Positions 41,868 to 50,686 of a DNA stretch of 64,000 nt are shown piece by piece. How positions within the stretch are numbered: the stretch's first letter is position 1; each line of letters starts with the position of its first letter. Source of the DNA: Cellulomonas chengniuliangii. Its GTDB lineage: Bacteria; Actinomycetota; Actinomycetes; Actinomycetales; Cellulomonadaceae. The DNA lies in the NCBI RefSeq assembly GCF_024508335.1, contig NZ_CP101988.1, positions 2,294,001 to 2,358,000 of the forward strand. The letters are read 5' to 3'. The translations under genes and the position numbers were made by a program. Under the pieces are notes generated by a model. That model was not told where the DNA came from. It ran no database searches and was given only the letters and a program-made list of their open reading frames with translations.

Positions 41868-44489
41868 GTGCCTGCTGAGAACCTCACCCGTGACGAGGCC
41901 CGCGCACGCGCGGCCGTCGTGTCCGTCGAGTCGTACGACATCGACCTCGATCTCACGACCGGGCCCGAGACGTTCGCCTCACGCACTGCGATCCGGTTCT
42001 CGGCGACGCCGGGCGCCAGCACGTTCGTCGACCTGATCGCCCCCCGTGTGCGGGAGGTCGTGCTCAACGGCCAGAGCCTGGACCCGGCCGAGGTGTTCGC
42101 CGACTCCCGGATCCAGCTCGACGGCCTCGAGGCCCAGAACGAGCTGGTGGTCCTCGCGGACGCCGCGTACATGAACACCGGCGAGGGCCTGCACCGCTTC
42201 GTCGACCCGGTGGACGACGAGGTGTACCTGTACTCGCAGTTCGAGGTGGCGGACTCCCGCCGGGTGTTCGCCGTGTTCGAGCAGCCCGACCTCAAGGCCG
42301 CGTTCACGTTCCGGGTGACGGCGCCCGCGCACTGGGTGGTCGTGTCGAACTCCCCCGCAGTCGGCGAGCCCGTGCCCGTCGAGGGTGGGCGCAACCTCAA
42401 CGGCGGCCGCGACCAGGGCACGGCCACGTGGACCTTCGAGACGACGCCGCGGATCTCCAGCTACATCACCGCCGTGGTCGCCGGGCCGTACCACTCCGAG
42501 CACGGCGAGCTCACGAGCAGCGACGGGCGGGTCATCCCGCTCGGGGTCTACTGCCGGTCCTCCCTGGCGCCGCACCTGGACACCGAGAACATCCTGGACG
42601 TCACGCGCAAGGGCTTCGCCTTCTACGAGCAGGCCTTCGACGTGCCGTACCCGTTCGCGAAGTACGACCAGCTCTTCGTTCCCGAGTTCAACGCCGGGGC
42701 GATGGAGAACGCCGGGGCAGTCACGTTCCTGGAGAACTACGTCTTCCGGTCCAAGGTGCCCGAGGCCACCGTCGAGCGCCGCGCGGTGACGATCCTGCAC
42801 GAGCTGGCGCACATGTGGTTCGGCGACCTCGTCACGATGCGCTGGTGGGACGACCTGTGGCTGAACGAGTCGTTCGCCGAGTTCGCGTCGACGCTGGCGG
42901 CCGCCGAGGCGACCCAGTGGACCAGCTCGTGGACGACGTTCTCCTCGCTCGAGAAGAACTGGGCCTACCGCCAGGACCAGCTGCCCTCGACCCACCCGAT
43001 CGTCGCCGACATGCGCGACCTCCAGGACGTCGAGGTGAACTTCGACGGCATCACGTACGCCAAGGGCGCCAGCGTGCTCAAGCAGCTCGTCGCGTGGGTG
43101 GGCCGCGAGGAGTTCTTCGCCGGCGTGCGCGCCTACTTCGCGAAGCACTCCTGGGGCAACACGGAGCTGCGCGACCTGCTCACCGAGCTCGAGGCCACCA
43201 GCGGCCGCGACCTGAGCGCGTGGTCCACCCTGTGGCTCGAGCAGTCCGGCGTGACGCTGCTGCGCCCCGAGATCACCACGGAGACCGCCGCGGACGGCTC
43301 CGAGGTCATCACCTCGTTCGCCGTGCTCCAGGAGGTCCCGGCCGAGCACCCCGTCCAGCGCCCGCACCGCCTGGGCATCGGCGGGTACGACGTCGTGACC
43401 GACGAGAAGGGGAACAGCCGCCTCGAGCGCACGCAGCACATCGTGCTCGACGTCGACGGCCCCCGCACCGAGGTCCCCGAGCTCGTCGGGGCGCGGCGCC
43501 CCGACCTGGTGCTGGTCAACGACGGCGACCTCGCGTACGCGAAGGTCCGGCTCGACGACGCGTCGTTCGCGACGGCGGTGGCGCACCTGGGCGGCTTCTC
43601 CGACTCGCTGCCGCGCACCCTGGTGTGGACGGCCGCCTGGGACGCGACTCGCGACGGCGAGACGCCGGCCCGCGACTTCGTGGACCTGGTGCTGCGCAAT
43701 ATCGCCCAGGAGACGGACTCCTCGGTGGTCCAGGTGCTGCTGCGGCAGCTGAGCACGGCCGTGGACCTCTACGTGGCGCCCGAGCACCGCGAGGCCACCG
43801 ATGTGGCGGTCGGCGACCGGCTGCTCGAGCTCGCCGAGACGGCGGCCGCCGGGTCCGACACCCAGCTGCAGCTGGTCAAGGCGTTCGCGGGCCGGGCGAG
43901 CACCGCCGCCCAGCTCGACGCGGTGGCGGCCCTGCTCGACGGCTCGCGGACCCTGGAAGGGCTGAGCATCGACACTGACCTGCGGTGGGAGCTGCTGACA
44001 TCGCTCGTCACGGGCGCTCGTGCGGGACGCGCCGAGATCGACGCCCAGCTCGCGGCCGACCCGACCGCCACCGGGCAGCGCGCCGCCGCCGCCGCCCGCG
44101 CGGCGATCCCCACGCCCGAGGCCAAGGCGGCCGCCTGGGCGGCCGTGGTCGAGGGCGACGAGCTGCCCAACGCGGTGCAGACGGCCACGATCAACGGGTT
44201 CGGGCGGGTGCACAACCTGGGCCTGCTGCTCCCCTACGTCCAGCCGTACTTCGCGGCGATCGAGGGCGTCTGGGAGTCGCGCACCAACGAGATGGCGCAG
44301 AACGTCGTCGTCGGGCTCTACCCCACCGACCTGGCCGGCGACCCGCGCGTCGACGTGCTGGCCACCACGGACACGTGGCTCGCCGAGCACCCGGACGTCC
44401 CCGCAGCGCTCCGCCGGCTCGTGGTCGAGGCCCGGGACGGCGTGCGCCGCGCGCTCGCGGCCCAGGCGGCGGACCGCAGCAGGGCCTGA
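41868..44489 (+). CDS. pepN: Aminopeptidase N (M1 family)
   Basis: An 873-aa zinc aminopeptidase. The exopeptidase signature GAMEN is at 277-281, HELAH at 311-315 with Glu334 as third zinc ligand, and MRWWDDLWLNESFAEF follows. An ERAP1-like helical C-terminal domain covers ~530-860. No signal peptide: cytosolic. It releases N-terminal residues from peptides, probably finishing degradation after Clp and other proteases. GTG at 41868 with AAGGAGA upstream. A strong hairpin lies 5 nt past the stop. Confidence 0.96.
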   Translation: MPAENLTRDEARARAAVVSVESYDIDLDLTTGPETFASRTAIRFSATPGASTFVDLIAPRVREVVLNGQSLDPAEVFADSRIQLDGLEAQNELVVLADAAYMNTGEGLHRFVDPVDDEVYLYSQFEVADSRRVFAVFEQPDLKAAFTFRVTAPAHWVVVSNSPAVGEPVPVEGGRNLNGGRDQGTATWTFETTPRISSYITAVVAGPYHSEHGELTSSDGRVIPLGVYCRSSLAPHLDTENILDVTRKGFAFYEQAFDVPYPFAKYDQLFVPEFNAGAMENAGAVTFLENYVFRSKVPEATVERRAVTILHELAHMWFGDLVTMRWWDDLWLNESFAEFASTLAAAEATQWTSSWTTFSSLEKNWAYRQDQLPSTHPIVADMRDLQDVEVNFDGITYAKGASVLKQLVAWVGREEFFAGVRAYFAKHSWGNTELRDLLTELEATSGRDLSAWSTLWLEQSGVTLLRPEITTETAADGSEVITSFAVLQEVPAEHPVQRPHRLGIGGYDVVTDEKGNSRLERTQHIVLDVDGPRTEVPELVGARRPDLVLVNDGDLAYAKVRLDDASFATAVAHLGGFSDSLPRTLVWTAAWDATRDGETPARDFVDLVLRNIAQETDSSVVQVLLRQLSTAVDLYVAPEHREATDVAVGDRLLELAETAAAGSDTQLQLVKAFAGRASTAAQLDAVAALLDGSRTLEGLSIDTDLRWELLTSLVTGARAGRAEIDAQLAADPTATGQRAAAAARAAIPTPEAKAAAWAAVVEGDELPNAVQTATINGFGRVHNLGLLLPYVQPYFAAIEGVWESRTNEMAQNVVVGLYPTDLAGDPRVDVLATTDTWLAEHPDVPAALRRLVVEARDGVRRALAAQAADRSRA

Positions 44490-44494
44490 CGTGG

Positions 44495-44525
44495 GGCCCG
44501 GCGCCGCCTGACGCGGCGCCGGGCC
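44495..44525. terminator. Hairpin between pepN and malQ
   Basis: Perfect 13-bp stem GGCCCGGCGCCGC / GCGGCGCCGGGCC with a CTGAC loop, between convergent genes. Confidence 0.78.
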
Positions 44526-44583
44526 GCCTCCACGGGCCGATGCGGACGTGGCGGCAGTGTGACGCGGGAGGGCGGTCGGCGCC

Positions 44584-46740
44584 TCAGTCCTCGTCGGCGC
44601 CCGGGTGAAGAGCCCGGTTGAGGGCTGTGACCAGCGAGCGCAGCCGGGCATGGTCGAAGAGGTCCTCGACGAAGACGAGCTGGCCGGCGCCGTCCGCGAG
44701 CGGGACTTTCCAGTTCGGGTACTCGCGGTCCGTGCCGGGCTGGTTCTGGGTGCGGCGCTCGCCGACGGCGTCCGCCAGCGACACCCCGATCAGCACCGCG
44801 GGCGTCTGGGCGATGAGCTGGTGCAGCGCCTCGACGACCTCGCGCTCCGACGGGTCGGAGTCCACCAGGTCGCGCTCGCGCAAGGTCGCGAGCATCGCCT
44901 CGCGCTCGGCACGGGAGGCCTGGCGCACCACGGCCACCGGCTCGTCGAGCAGGCCGAGCCGGTCGCGCAGGGCGACGTGCTCGTCCGCCAGGTACCCGGC
45001 GGTCGGGGGCAGGTCGTGCGTGGTCACGGTGGCGAGGGCCAGGCGACGGTAGTGCTCCGGGGCGAGCGGCTTGTCGTCGTGCCCCTTCTCGAACCACAGG
45101 ATCGACGTGCCGAGCACGCCGCGCTCGGTCAGGTAGTCGCGCACCCACGGCTCGAACACGCCCAGGTCCTCGCCGATCACCACCGCGCCCGCGCGATGCG
45201 CCTCGAGCGCCAGGATGCCGATCAGCGCCTCGTGGTCGTAACGGACGTACGCGCCCTGGGACGGCTCGGCTCCCGCGGGGATCCACCACAGCCGGAACAG
45301 CCCGATGATGTGGTCGATGCGGATGGCGCCCGCGTGCCGCAGCACGGAGCGCAGCATGTCCCGGTAGGGCCGGTAGGCCGCCCGGGCCAGTCCCTCGGGC
45401 AGCCACGGGGGCTGCGACCAGTTCTGGCCCTTCTGGTTGTACATGTCGGGTGGCGCCCCGACGGTGGCCCCCTGCGCGAGCACCGAGGCGAGCGCCCAGG
45501 CGTCGGCGCCGTCGGCGTGGGCCCCCACGGCCAGGTCGTGCATGATCCCGACCGTCATGCCGCCCTCGAGCGCCGCCCGCTGGGCCGCGCCGAGCTGCTG
45601 GTCGGCGACCCACTGCAGCCAGACGTAGAAGTCGACACGGTCCTGGAGCTCGACGCGCGCCTGGGCCACCAGCTCGGACGAGGCGTCCCGCGCGGCCGGG
45701 GGCCACTCGCGTCCCGCGTAGCGCTCGGCGAGGGCGCACCACAGCGCGAAGTCCTCGAGCCCTTGCCCCTCGAGCTCGCGGTACTCGTCCAGCTCGGCCT
45801 GCCGGGCGGCCGAGCGTGGCGCCGCGTAGACCACCTCGAGGGCGGACTTCTTGGCGGTCCACGCGGTGTCGCGGTCGATGGGCCCGGGGTCGGCGCCCAA
45901 GGCCAGGGCGGGCTCGGCGGCCCACTCGACGAGGGCGCGGTCCGCGGCGGAGAGGTACGCCGTCTCGCGGACGTCCTCGACGCGGATGTAGAGCGGGTTG
46001 ACGAACCGCCGGGTCGAGGGCAGGTACGGCGAGGGCGTCATCGGCTCGACCGGCTCGGCCGCGTGCAGCGGGTTCACCAGCAGGAAGTCGGCTCCGCAGG
46101 TGCGGGCCGAGAGCCAGGCGAGGTCGCCCAGGTCGGCCAGGTCCCCGATGCCCCACGACGCGCGCGACCGCACCGAGTACAGCTGTGCCATGAACCCCCA
46201 CGCGCGCCCATCGCGCAACGGCTCCGGCAGCTCGAGACGGCCGGGGGTGACGACCACCGCGCACCGAGCGTCGGCGCTCGGGCCGCTCGCGTGCAGCTCG
46301 TGCCAGCCCAGGGGCAGGTCGGTGGGCAGGGTGAACGTCGCGCGCCCGATCAAGGTGCCGTCGACGGTGCGCGGCGGCACGGGCACGTCGGCCTGCGTGA
46401 CCTCCAGGCGGCCGCCGCCGGACTCCGGGTCCAGCTCGAGCCAGGCCTCGACGGGGTCGCCGTGCCTCACGTGCACCGGCACGTGGGTGTGGCGGCCCTG
46501 CCGCAGCACCACCACGGGCGGGAGCGTCCGACGCCAGGGCATGTCCTCGACGTGGGCGATCGCGAGCGCGATCCGCTCGGGTGACGACGCGTCCACGCCC
46601 AGGGATCCCAGCACCGCGACGAGCGTGGCGGCGGAGACCTGGTGCAGCGTCCCGTCGAAGCCCCAGTAGTCGGGCACGACCCCGTAGGCGGCGCCGAGGC
46701 GCAGCAGCGACTCGTCTGGGGCCTCGGTCGCATCGGTCAC
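44584..46740 (-). CDS. malQ: 4-alpha-glucanotransferase (amylomaltase)
   Basis: GH77 enzyme that transfers alpha-1,4-glucan segments between maltodextrins. 718 aa, the long actinobacterial form with an N-terminal ~170-residue beta domain (VVVLRQGRHTHVPVHVRHGD region). Core motifs: SRASWGIGDLADL, DFLLVNPLHAAEP, AGAIRIDHIIGLFRLWWIP with the nucleophile Asp, VVIGEDLG with the acid Glu, and TVTTHDLPPTAGY. GTG at 46740 with CAGGAT 6 nt upstream (46747-46752, minus) and no ribosome-binding site: probably leaderless. A longer upstream frame is not coding. Confidence 0.94.
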   Translation of the reverse strand: MTDATEAPDESLLRLGAAYGVVPDYWGFDGTLHQVSAATLVAVLGSLGVDASSPERIALAIAHVEDMPWRRTLPPVVVLRQGRHTHVPVHVRHGDPVEAWLELDPESGGGRLEVTQADVPVPPRTVDGTLIGRATFTLPTDLPLGWHELHASGPSADARCAVVVTPGRLELPEPLRDGRAWGFMAQLYSVRSRASWGIGDLADLGDLAWLSARTCGADFLLVNPLHAAEPVEPMTPSPYLPSTRRFVNPLYIRVEDVRETAYLSAADRALVEWAAEPALALGADPGPIDRDTAWTAKKSALEVVYAAPRSAARQAELDEYRELEGQGLEDFALWCALAERYAGREWPPAARDASSELVAQARVELQDRVDFYVWLQWVADQQLGAAQRAALEGGMTVGIMHDLAVGAHADGADAWALASVLAQGATVGAPPDMYNQKGQNWSQPPWLPEGLARAAYRPYRDMLRSVLRHAGAIRIDHIIGLFRLWWIPAGAEPSQGAYVRYDHEALIGILALEAHRAGAVVIGEDLGVFEPWVRDYLTERGVLGTSILWFEKGHDDKPLAPEHYRRLALATVTTHDLPPTAGYLADEHVALRDRLGLLDEPVAVVRQASRAEREAMLATLRERDLVDSDPSEREVVEALHQLIAQTPAVLIGVSLADAVGERRTQNQPGTDREYPNWKVPLADGAGQLVFVEDLFDHARLRSLVTALNRALHPGADED

Positions 46741-46918
46741 GCGTCGATCCTGCCAGAGCATCACGATTCTGCACGTGAGCAGGGCGGGAACATTCCCGGA
46801 TGATTCTGGCGAGGCGGCCTGCGCGGCTTCCCGGGAGCCACGACGCCACGCGGGGCGCCCGCCCTCGGCGCATGGCCCGGGACGCGGGCCCGCCAGCGCC
46901 GAGTCGTAGGCTCCCGTC

Positions 46919-49222
46919 ATGAAGCCCGCGCACGCCACGTCTGCCCCCTCGAGCCTCGCCTACCCCCCAGCCCGCCGCGAGGACCGCGTGGAGGACCTGC
47001 ACGGCCGCCGTGTCGCCGACCCGTACCGCTGGCTCGAGGACCCCGACGCCGCGGAGACCTCCGCCTGGTCGGCTGCGCAGGACGAGCTGTATGCCGCCTA
47101 CCGCGAGCGCGTCACGGCACAAGCGGGCAGTTCGCCGGTGTGGTCGTCCGACGCGCTCGCCGGGCGGCTCCAGGAGCTGCTGGGCGCGGGCTTCGTGGGC
47201 GCCCCCGCCTGGCGCGGCGACCGTCGCTTCTTCATGCGGCGCGAGGGCGCCCAGGAGCACGCCGTGGTGGTGGTCGCCGAGCCAGACCCGTCGGCGCCAG
47301 GGCGGGAGCGCGAGCGGGTGCTGATCGACCCCGTCGCGCTGGACCCCGCCGGGACCACCACGCTCGACGCGTGGCAGCCCAGCAAGGAGGGCGACCTGAT
47401 GGCGTTCCAGGTCTCGTCTGGGGGCACCGAGGAGAGCGTGCTGCGCATCCTCGACGTCGCGACGGGCGAGATCGTGGACGGCCCGATCGACCGCGCGCGC
47501 TACTCCCCCGTGGCCTGGGTCCCGGGCGGCGAGCACCTGTTCTACGTGCGCCGGCTGCCCGCCGAGCAGGTGCCGGAGGACGAGCGGCAGTACCACCGCA
47601 GGGTCTGGCTGCACCGCGTTGGCGCCGACCCCAGCGAGGACGTGGAGGTCTTCGGCGGCGGGCTCGACATGACCAACTACTACGGGGTCACGCTCACCCG
47701 CGACGGGCGCTGGCTCATCATCTCGGCGTCGGCCGGCACCGCGCCGCGCACCGACGTGTGGATCGCCGACCTCGCCGCCGACGGCCGCGACCCCCGCGGC
47801 GCCGAGGCGCTCGCCGACCCGCGCCTGGTCGAGGTGGCCGTGGGCCTCGACGCGGACACCCACGCCTGGGTCGGCCGGGACGGCCGCCTGTACCTCCACA
47901 CCGACCTCGACGCGCCGCGCGGCCGTCTCGCGGTGGCCGACCCGTCGTGCCCCGGGGTCCCGCACTGGCGCACGCTGGTCGCCGAGGACCCGGTCGCGGT
48001 GCTCGAGGGCGTGGCGCTCGTGGACGCGGGCGACGCGGCGGGGCCCGACGGGACGCGGCCCGAGCAGCTGCTCGTCAGCCGGCGGCGGCACACCGTCAGC
48101 GAGGTGACCGTGCACGACCCGCACACCGGCGCCCAGCTCGACGGCCCGGCCGGGGTCGTCCCCCTGCCCGGGCTCGGGTCGGTGAACGGCCTGGTCACCC
48201 GCCCCGAGGGCGGCCGCGAGGTCTGGTACTCCTACACGGACCACACCACCGTCCCCACCATCCACCTGCTCGACACGGCCACTGGCGCCCAGTCGGTGTG
48301 GGCCGCCCCGCCTGGACCCGTCGTGGAGGCGCCCGCCGTGCGGGTCCACCAGCTCGAGGCCACCAGCAAGGACGGCACGACCGTCCGCGCGATGGTCGTC
48401 GCCCGGGCCGACGCGCTCGACGCCGACGGCCGTCCCACCGCGGAGCGTCCGACGATCCTCTACGGGTACGGCGGCTTCCAGATCTCGCTGGACCCCGCGT
48501 ACTCCGCGACCACGCTGGCGTGGGTCGAGGCCGGCGGGGTCTACGTCGTCGCCCAGCTGCGTGGCGGCGGCGAGGAGGGCGAGGAATGGCACCGCGCCGG
48601 CCGCCGGGGCGCGAAGCAGAACGTGTTCGACGACTTCCACGCCATCGCCGAGCGGCTGGTCGCGGACGGCTGGACCACCCCGCGGCAGCTCGCGTGCTGG
48701 GGCGGGTCCAACGGCGGCCTGCTCGTGGGAGCAGCCCTGACGCAGCGCCCCGACCTGTTCGGCGCGGTGGTCTGCTCCGCCCCGCTCCTGGACATGGTCC
48801 GCTACCAGCGGTTCGGCCTGGGGACCTCGTGGACCGACGAGTACGGCGACGCCGACGTGCCGCGCGAGCTCGACTGGCTGCTCGGGTACTCGCCGTACCA
48901 CCGGGTCGCGGACGGCGTCGAGTACCCGGCAACTCTGTTCACCGTCTTCGAGGGCGACACCCGCGTGGACCCGCTGCACGCGCGCAAGCTGGCCGCGGCC
49001 CTACAGGCGGCGACGAGCGGAGACCCGCACGAGCGTCCCGTGCTGGTGCGCCGGGAGACCGGGGTGGGCCACGGCGGCCGAGCGCTCTCGCGCACCGTCG
49101 CGCTCACCGTCGAGCAGCTCCAGTTCGTGGCGGACCACACCGGGCTCGCGCCCGCCGGAACACCCCAGGAGGCAGGGAGCGCCGGCGACGCCGGGCACGC
49201 CGGGGACCAGGTGGTCGCATGA
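46919..49222 (+). CDS. Prolyl oligopeptidase-family serine peptidase (S9)
   Basis: A 767-aa two-domain peptidase: N-terminal seven-bladed propeller (~75-440) and C-terminal alpha/beta hydrolase. Nucleophile Ser597 in WGGSNGG, catalytic Asp in GDTRVD (680-684) and His718 in GVGHGG. YRWLEDPDA near residue 36 and GYGGFQISLDPAYS are typical of S9A/PtrB. No signal peptide: cytosolic. ATG at 46919 lies 6 nt after TAGGCT (46907-46912), so probably leaderless. Coupled to the channel gene by ATGA overlap. Confidence 0.94.
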   Translation: MKPAHATSAPSSLAYPPARREDRVEDLHGRRVADPYRWLEDPDAAETSAWSAAQDELYAAYRERVTAQAGSSPVWSSDALAGRLQELLGAGFVGAPAWRGDRRFFMRREGAQEHAVVVVAEPDPSAPGRERERVLIDPVALDPAGTTTLDAWQPSKEGDLMAFQVSSGGTEESVLRILDVATGEIVDGPIDRARYSPVAWVPGGEHLFYVRRLPAEQVPEDERQYHRRVWLHRVGADPSEDVEVFGGGLDMTNYYGVTLTRDGRWLIISASAGTAPRTDVWIADLAADGRDPRGAEALADPRLVEVAVGLDADTHAWVGRDGRLYLHTDLDAPRGRLAVADPSCPGVPHWRTLVAEDPVAVLEGVALVDAGDAAGPDGTRPEQLLVSRRRHTVSEVTVHDPHTGAQLDGPAGVVPLPGLGSVNGLVTRPEGGREVWYSYTDHTTVPTIHLLDTATGAQSVWAAPPGPVVEAPAVRVHQLEATSKDGTTVRAMVVARADALDADGRPTAERPTILYGYGGFQISLDPAYSATTLAWVEAGGVYVVAQLRGGGEEGEEWHRAGRRGAKQNVFDDFHAIAERLVADGWTTPRQLACWGGSNGGLLVGAALTQRPDLFGAVVCSAPLLDMVRYQRFGLGTSWTDEYGDADVPRELDWLLGYSPYHRVADGVEYPATLFTVFEGDTRVDPLHARKLAAALQAATSGDPHERPVLVRRETGVGHGGRALSRTVALTVEQLQFVADHTGLAPAGTPQEAGSAGDAGHAGDQVVA

Positions 49223-50337
49223 GGGCGATCGCCTCCGTCATGACGGCGTCCCCCACGCCGTCGCCGTCGGGCCCGTCGGCCGAGCCGAGCCCCTCCGCCA
49301 TCACCGAGCAGGTGGGCGAGGTGGGCGACGCCGTCGGCGACTTCGTCACCTGGTTCACGGGCGCGCCGCTGCGCATCCTCGTCATCCTGCTCGCGGGCAG
49401 CATCGCGCTCATGGTGCTGCGGCGGCTCATCGGCTCCGTCTCGGAGCACCTCGCTGAGGGGACGCCGTTCTACCAGCGCGGCATGCTGCGCCCGCTCGGC
49501 CAGACGGAGATGGGCGCCGTGCTGCAGCGGGCGAACCCGCTGGCCACCGCCCGGCGGGCACAGCGGTCACGGACCATCGGGTCGGTGCTCCACTCGGCCG
49601 CGACGATCACCGTCGGGTCGATCATGCTGCTGCTGGTGCTCGACCAGCTCAACGTGAACCTGGGGCCGTTCCTCGCCTCGCTGGGCGTGGTGGGCGTCGC
49701 TGTGGGCATCGGCGCCCAGAGCGTCGTGAAGGACTTCCTGGCGGGGATCTTCATCCTGCTCGAAGACCAGTACGGCGTCGGCGACGTCGTCGACCTGGGG
49801 CCGGCCACCGGGACCATCGAGGCGGTGGCACTCCGGGTGACCAAGCTCCGCGACGCGGACGGCACCCTCTGGTACGTGCCGAACGGCACCCTGACCCGGG
49901 TGGGCAACCACACCCAGGAGTGGGCTCGTGCCGTGGTCGAGGTCAAGGTCGACTACTTCGCTGACATCTCCCGCGTCCAGACCCTGCTCGGGGAGGCGGC
50001 GGCGAAGGTCGCCGCGGACCCAGTCGTGGGCTCCTACCTGCGCGATCAGCCCTTGGTCACGGGCCTGGAGGACTTGAGCGCGGAGGCCGTGACCCTCCAG
50101 GTGGCCGTCAAGACCAGCCCGGCGATGCAGTGGGAGGTCGCCCGCCAGCTCCGGTGGGAGGTCCGCCACACCCTCGAGGAGGCGGGCATCCCCCTGGGCG
50201 GTCAGCGCGACCTCCTCGCCCAGCACCAGGGAGAGTCGGCGAGCGCGTCGCCGACTCCCCCTGGTGGCCGCGTGGACGCGGGCCCGGCGGACGGGCCGTC
50301 CGGGCCGAGCGCTGGCTCCGGGAGGCCGGAGGCCTAG
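49219..50337 (+). CDS. Small-conductance mechanosensitive ion channel (MscS family)
   Basis: A 372-aa membrane protein with helices at ~50-70 and ~118-165. The pore-lining TM3 reads LASLGVVGVAVGIGAQSVVKDFLAGIF in part (Gly/Ala-packed helix), followed by the MscS beta domain (EDQYGVGDVVDLG, VPNGTLTRVGNHT) and C-terminal alpha-beta domain. The N-terminus is Pro/Ser-rich and the C-terminus low complexity. It would open under hypo-osmotic stress. Start ATG 49219 overlaps the peptidase stop; its own stop overlaps the end of the convergent EIIB gene by 4 nt. Confidence 0.9.
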   Translation: MRAIASVMTASPTPSPSGPSAEPSPSAITEQVGEVGDAVGDFVTWFTGAPLRILVILLAGSIALMVLRRLIGSVSEHLAEGTPFYQRGMLRPLGQTEMGAVLQRANPLATARRAQRSRTIGSVLHSAATITVGSIMLLLVLDQLNVNLGPFLASLGVVGVAVGIGAQSVVKDFLAGIFILLEDQYGVGDVVDLGPATGTIEAVALRVTKLRDADGTLWYVPNGTLTRVGNHTQEWARAVVEVKVDYFADISRVQTLLGEAAAKVAADPVVGSYLRDQPLVTGLEDLSAEAVTLQVAVKTSPAMQWEVARQLRWEVRHTLEEAGIPLGGQRDLLAQHQGESASASPTPPGGRVDAGPADGPSGPSAGSGRPEA

Positions 50338-50564
50338 CGCAGCGCGTCGAGCTCGACAGCCAGGTGGTCGGCCTCCGGGCCGACGATCACCTGGATGACG
50401 CGTCCCGAGCGCACCACTCCGAAGGCCCCGGACTCCTTGAGGGCAGCCTCGTCGACATGCTGGGGGTCGGTGACCTCCACGCGCAGGCGCGTGATGCAGG
50501 GTTCGAGGTCGACCACGTTGGCCACGCCGCCGAGGGCCGCGAGGATCTGCTCTGCCTTGCTCAT
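50334..50564 (-). CDS. PTS glucose/N-acetylglucosamine-type EIIB domain protein
   Basis: A 76-aa stand-alone EIIB: AEQILAALGGVANVVDLEPC with phosphorylatable Cys23, then ITRLRVEVTD and GVVRSGRVIQVIVGPEADHL. Typical of the glucose-family EIIB fold that passes phosphate from EIIA to the sugar in EIIC. Here it is free-standing, without EIIC or EIIA in the window. ATG at 50564 with AAGGAGAT upstream. Divergent from ptsI, so the two may share a control region at 50565-50686. Confidence 0.9.
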   Translation of the reverse strand: MSKAEQILAALGGVANVVDLEPCITRLRVEVTDPQHVDEAALKESGAFGVVRSGRVIQVIVGPEADHLAVELDALR

Positions 50565-50686
50565 CGATCTCCTTCTTGGTCGCACTGGGGGCGCGCGCAC
50601 CTCATTCCAGGGTAGACCGCGCGGCGCCGAGTGGCGCGAACGCTCTCCGCAGGTGAACACTCGGCACGAACGAGGAGGTTGGCCCA

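Noticed and set aside
44318-48979. A 1553-codon minus-strand open frame, and others such as 3322-6267 and 41979-44651
   Set aside because: Antisense or out-of-frame shadows of malQ, prolyl oligopeptidase, valS and pepN; composition is Arg/Gly/Pro/Ala-rich low complexity typical of GC-rich non-coding frames, with no motifs.
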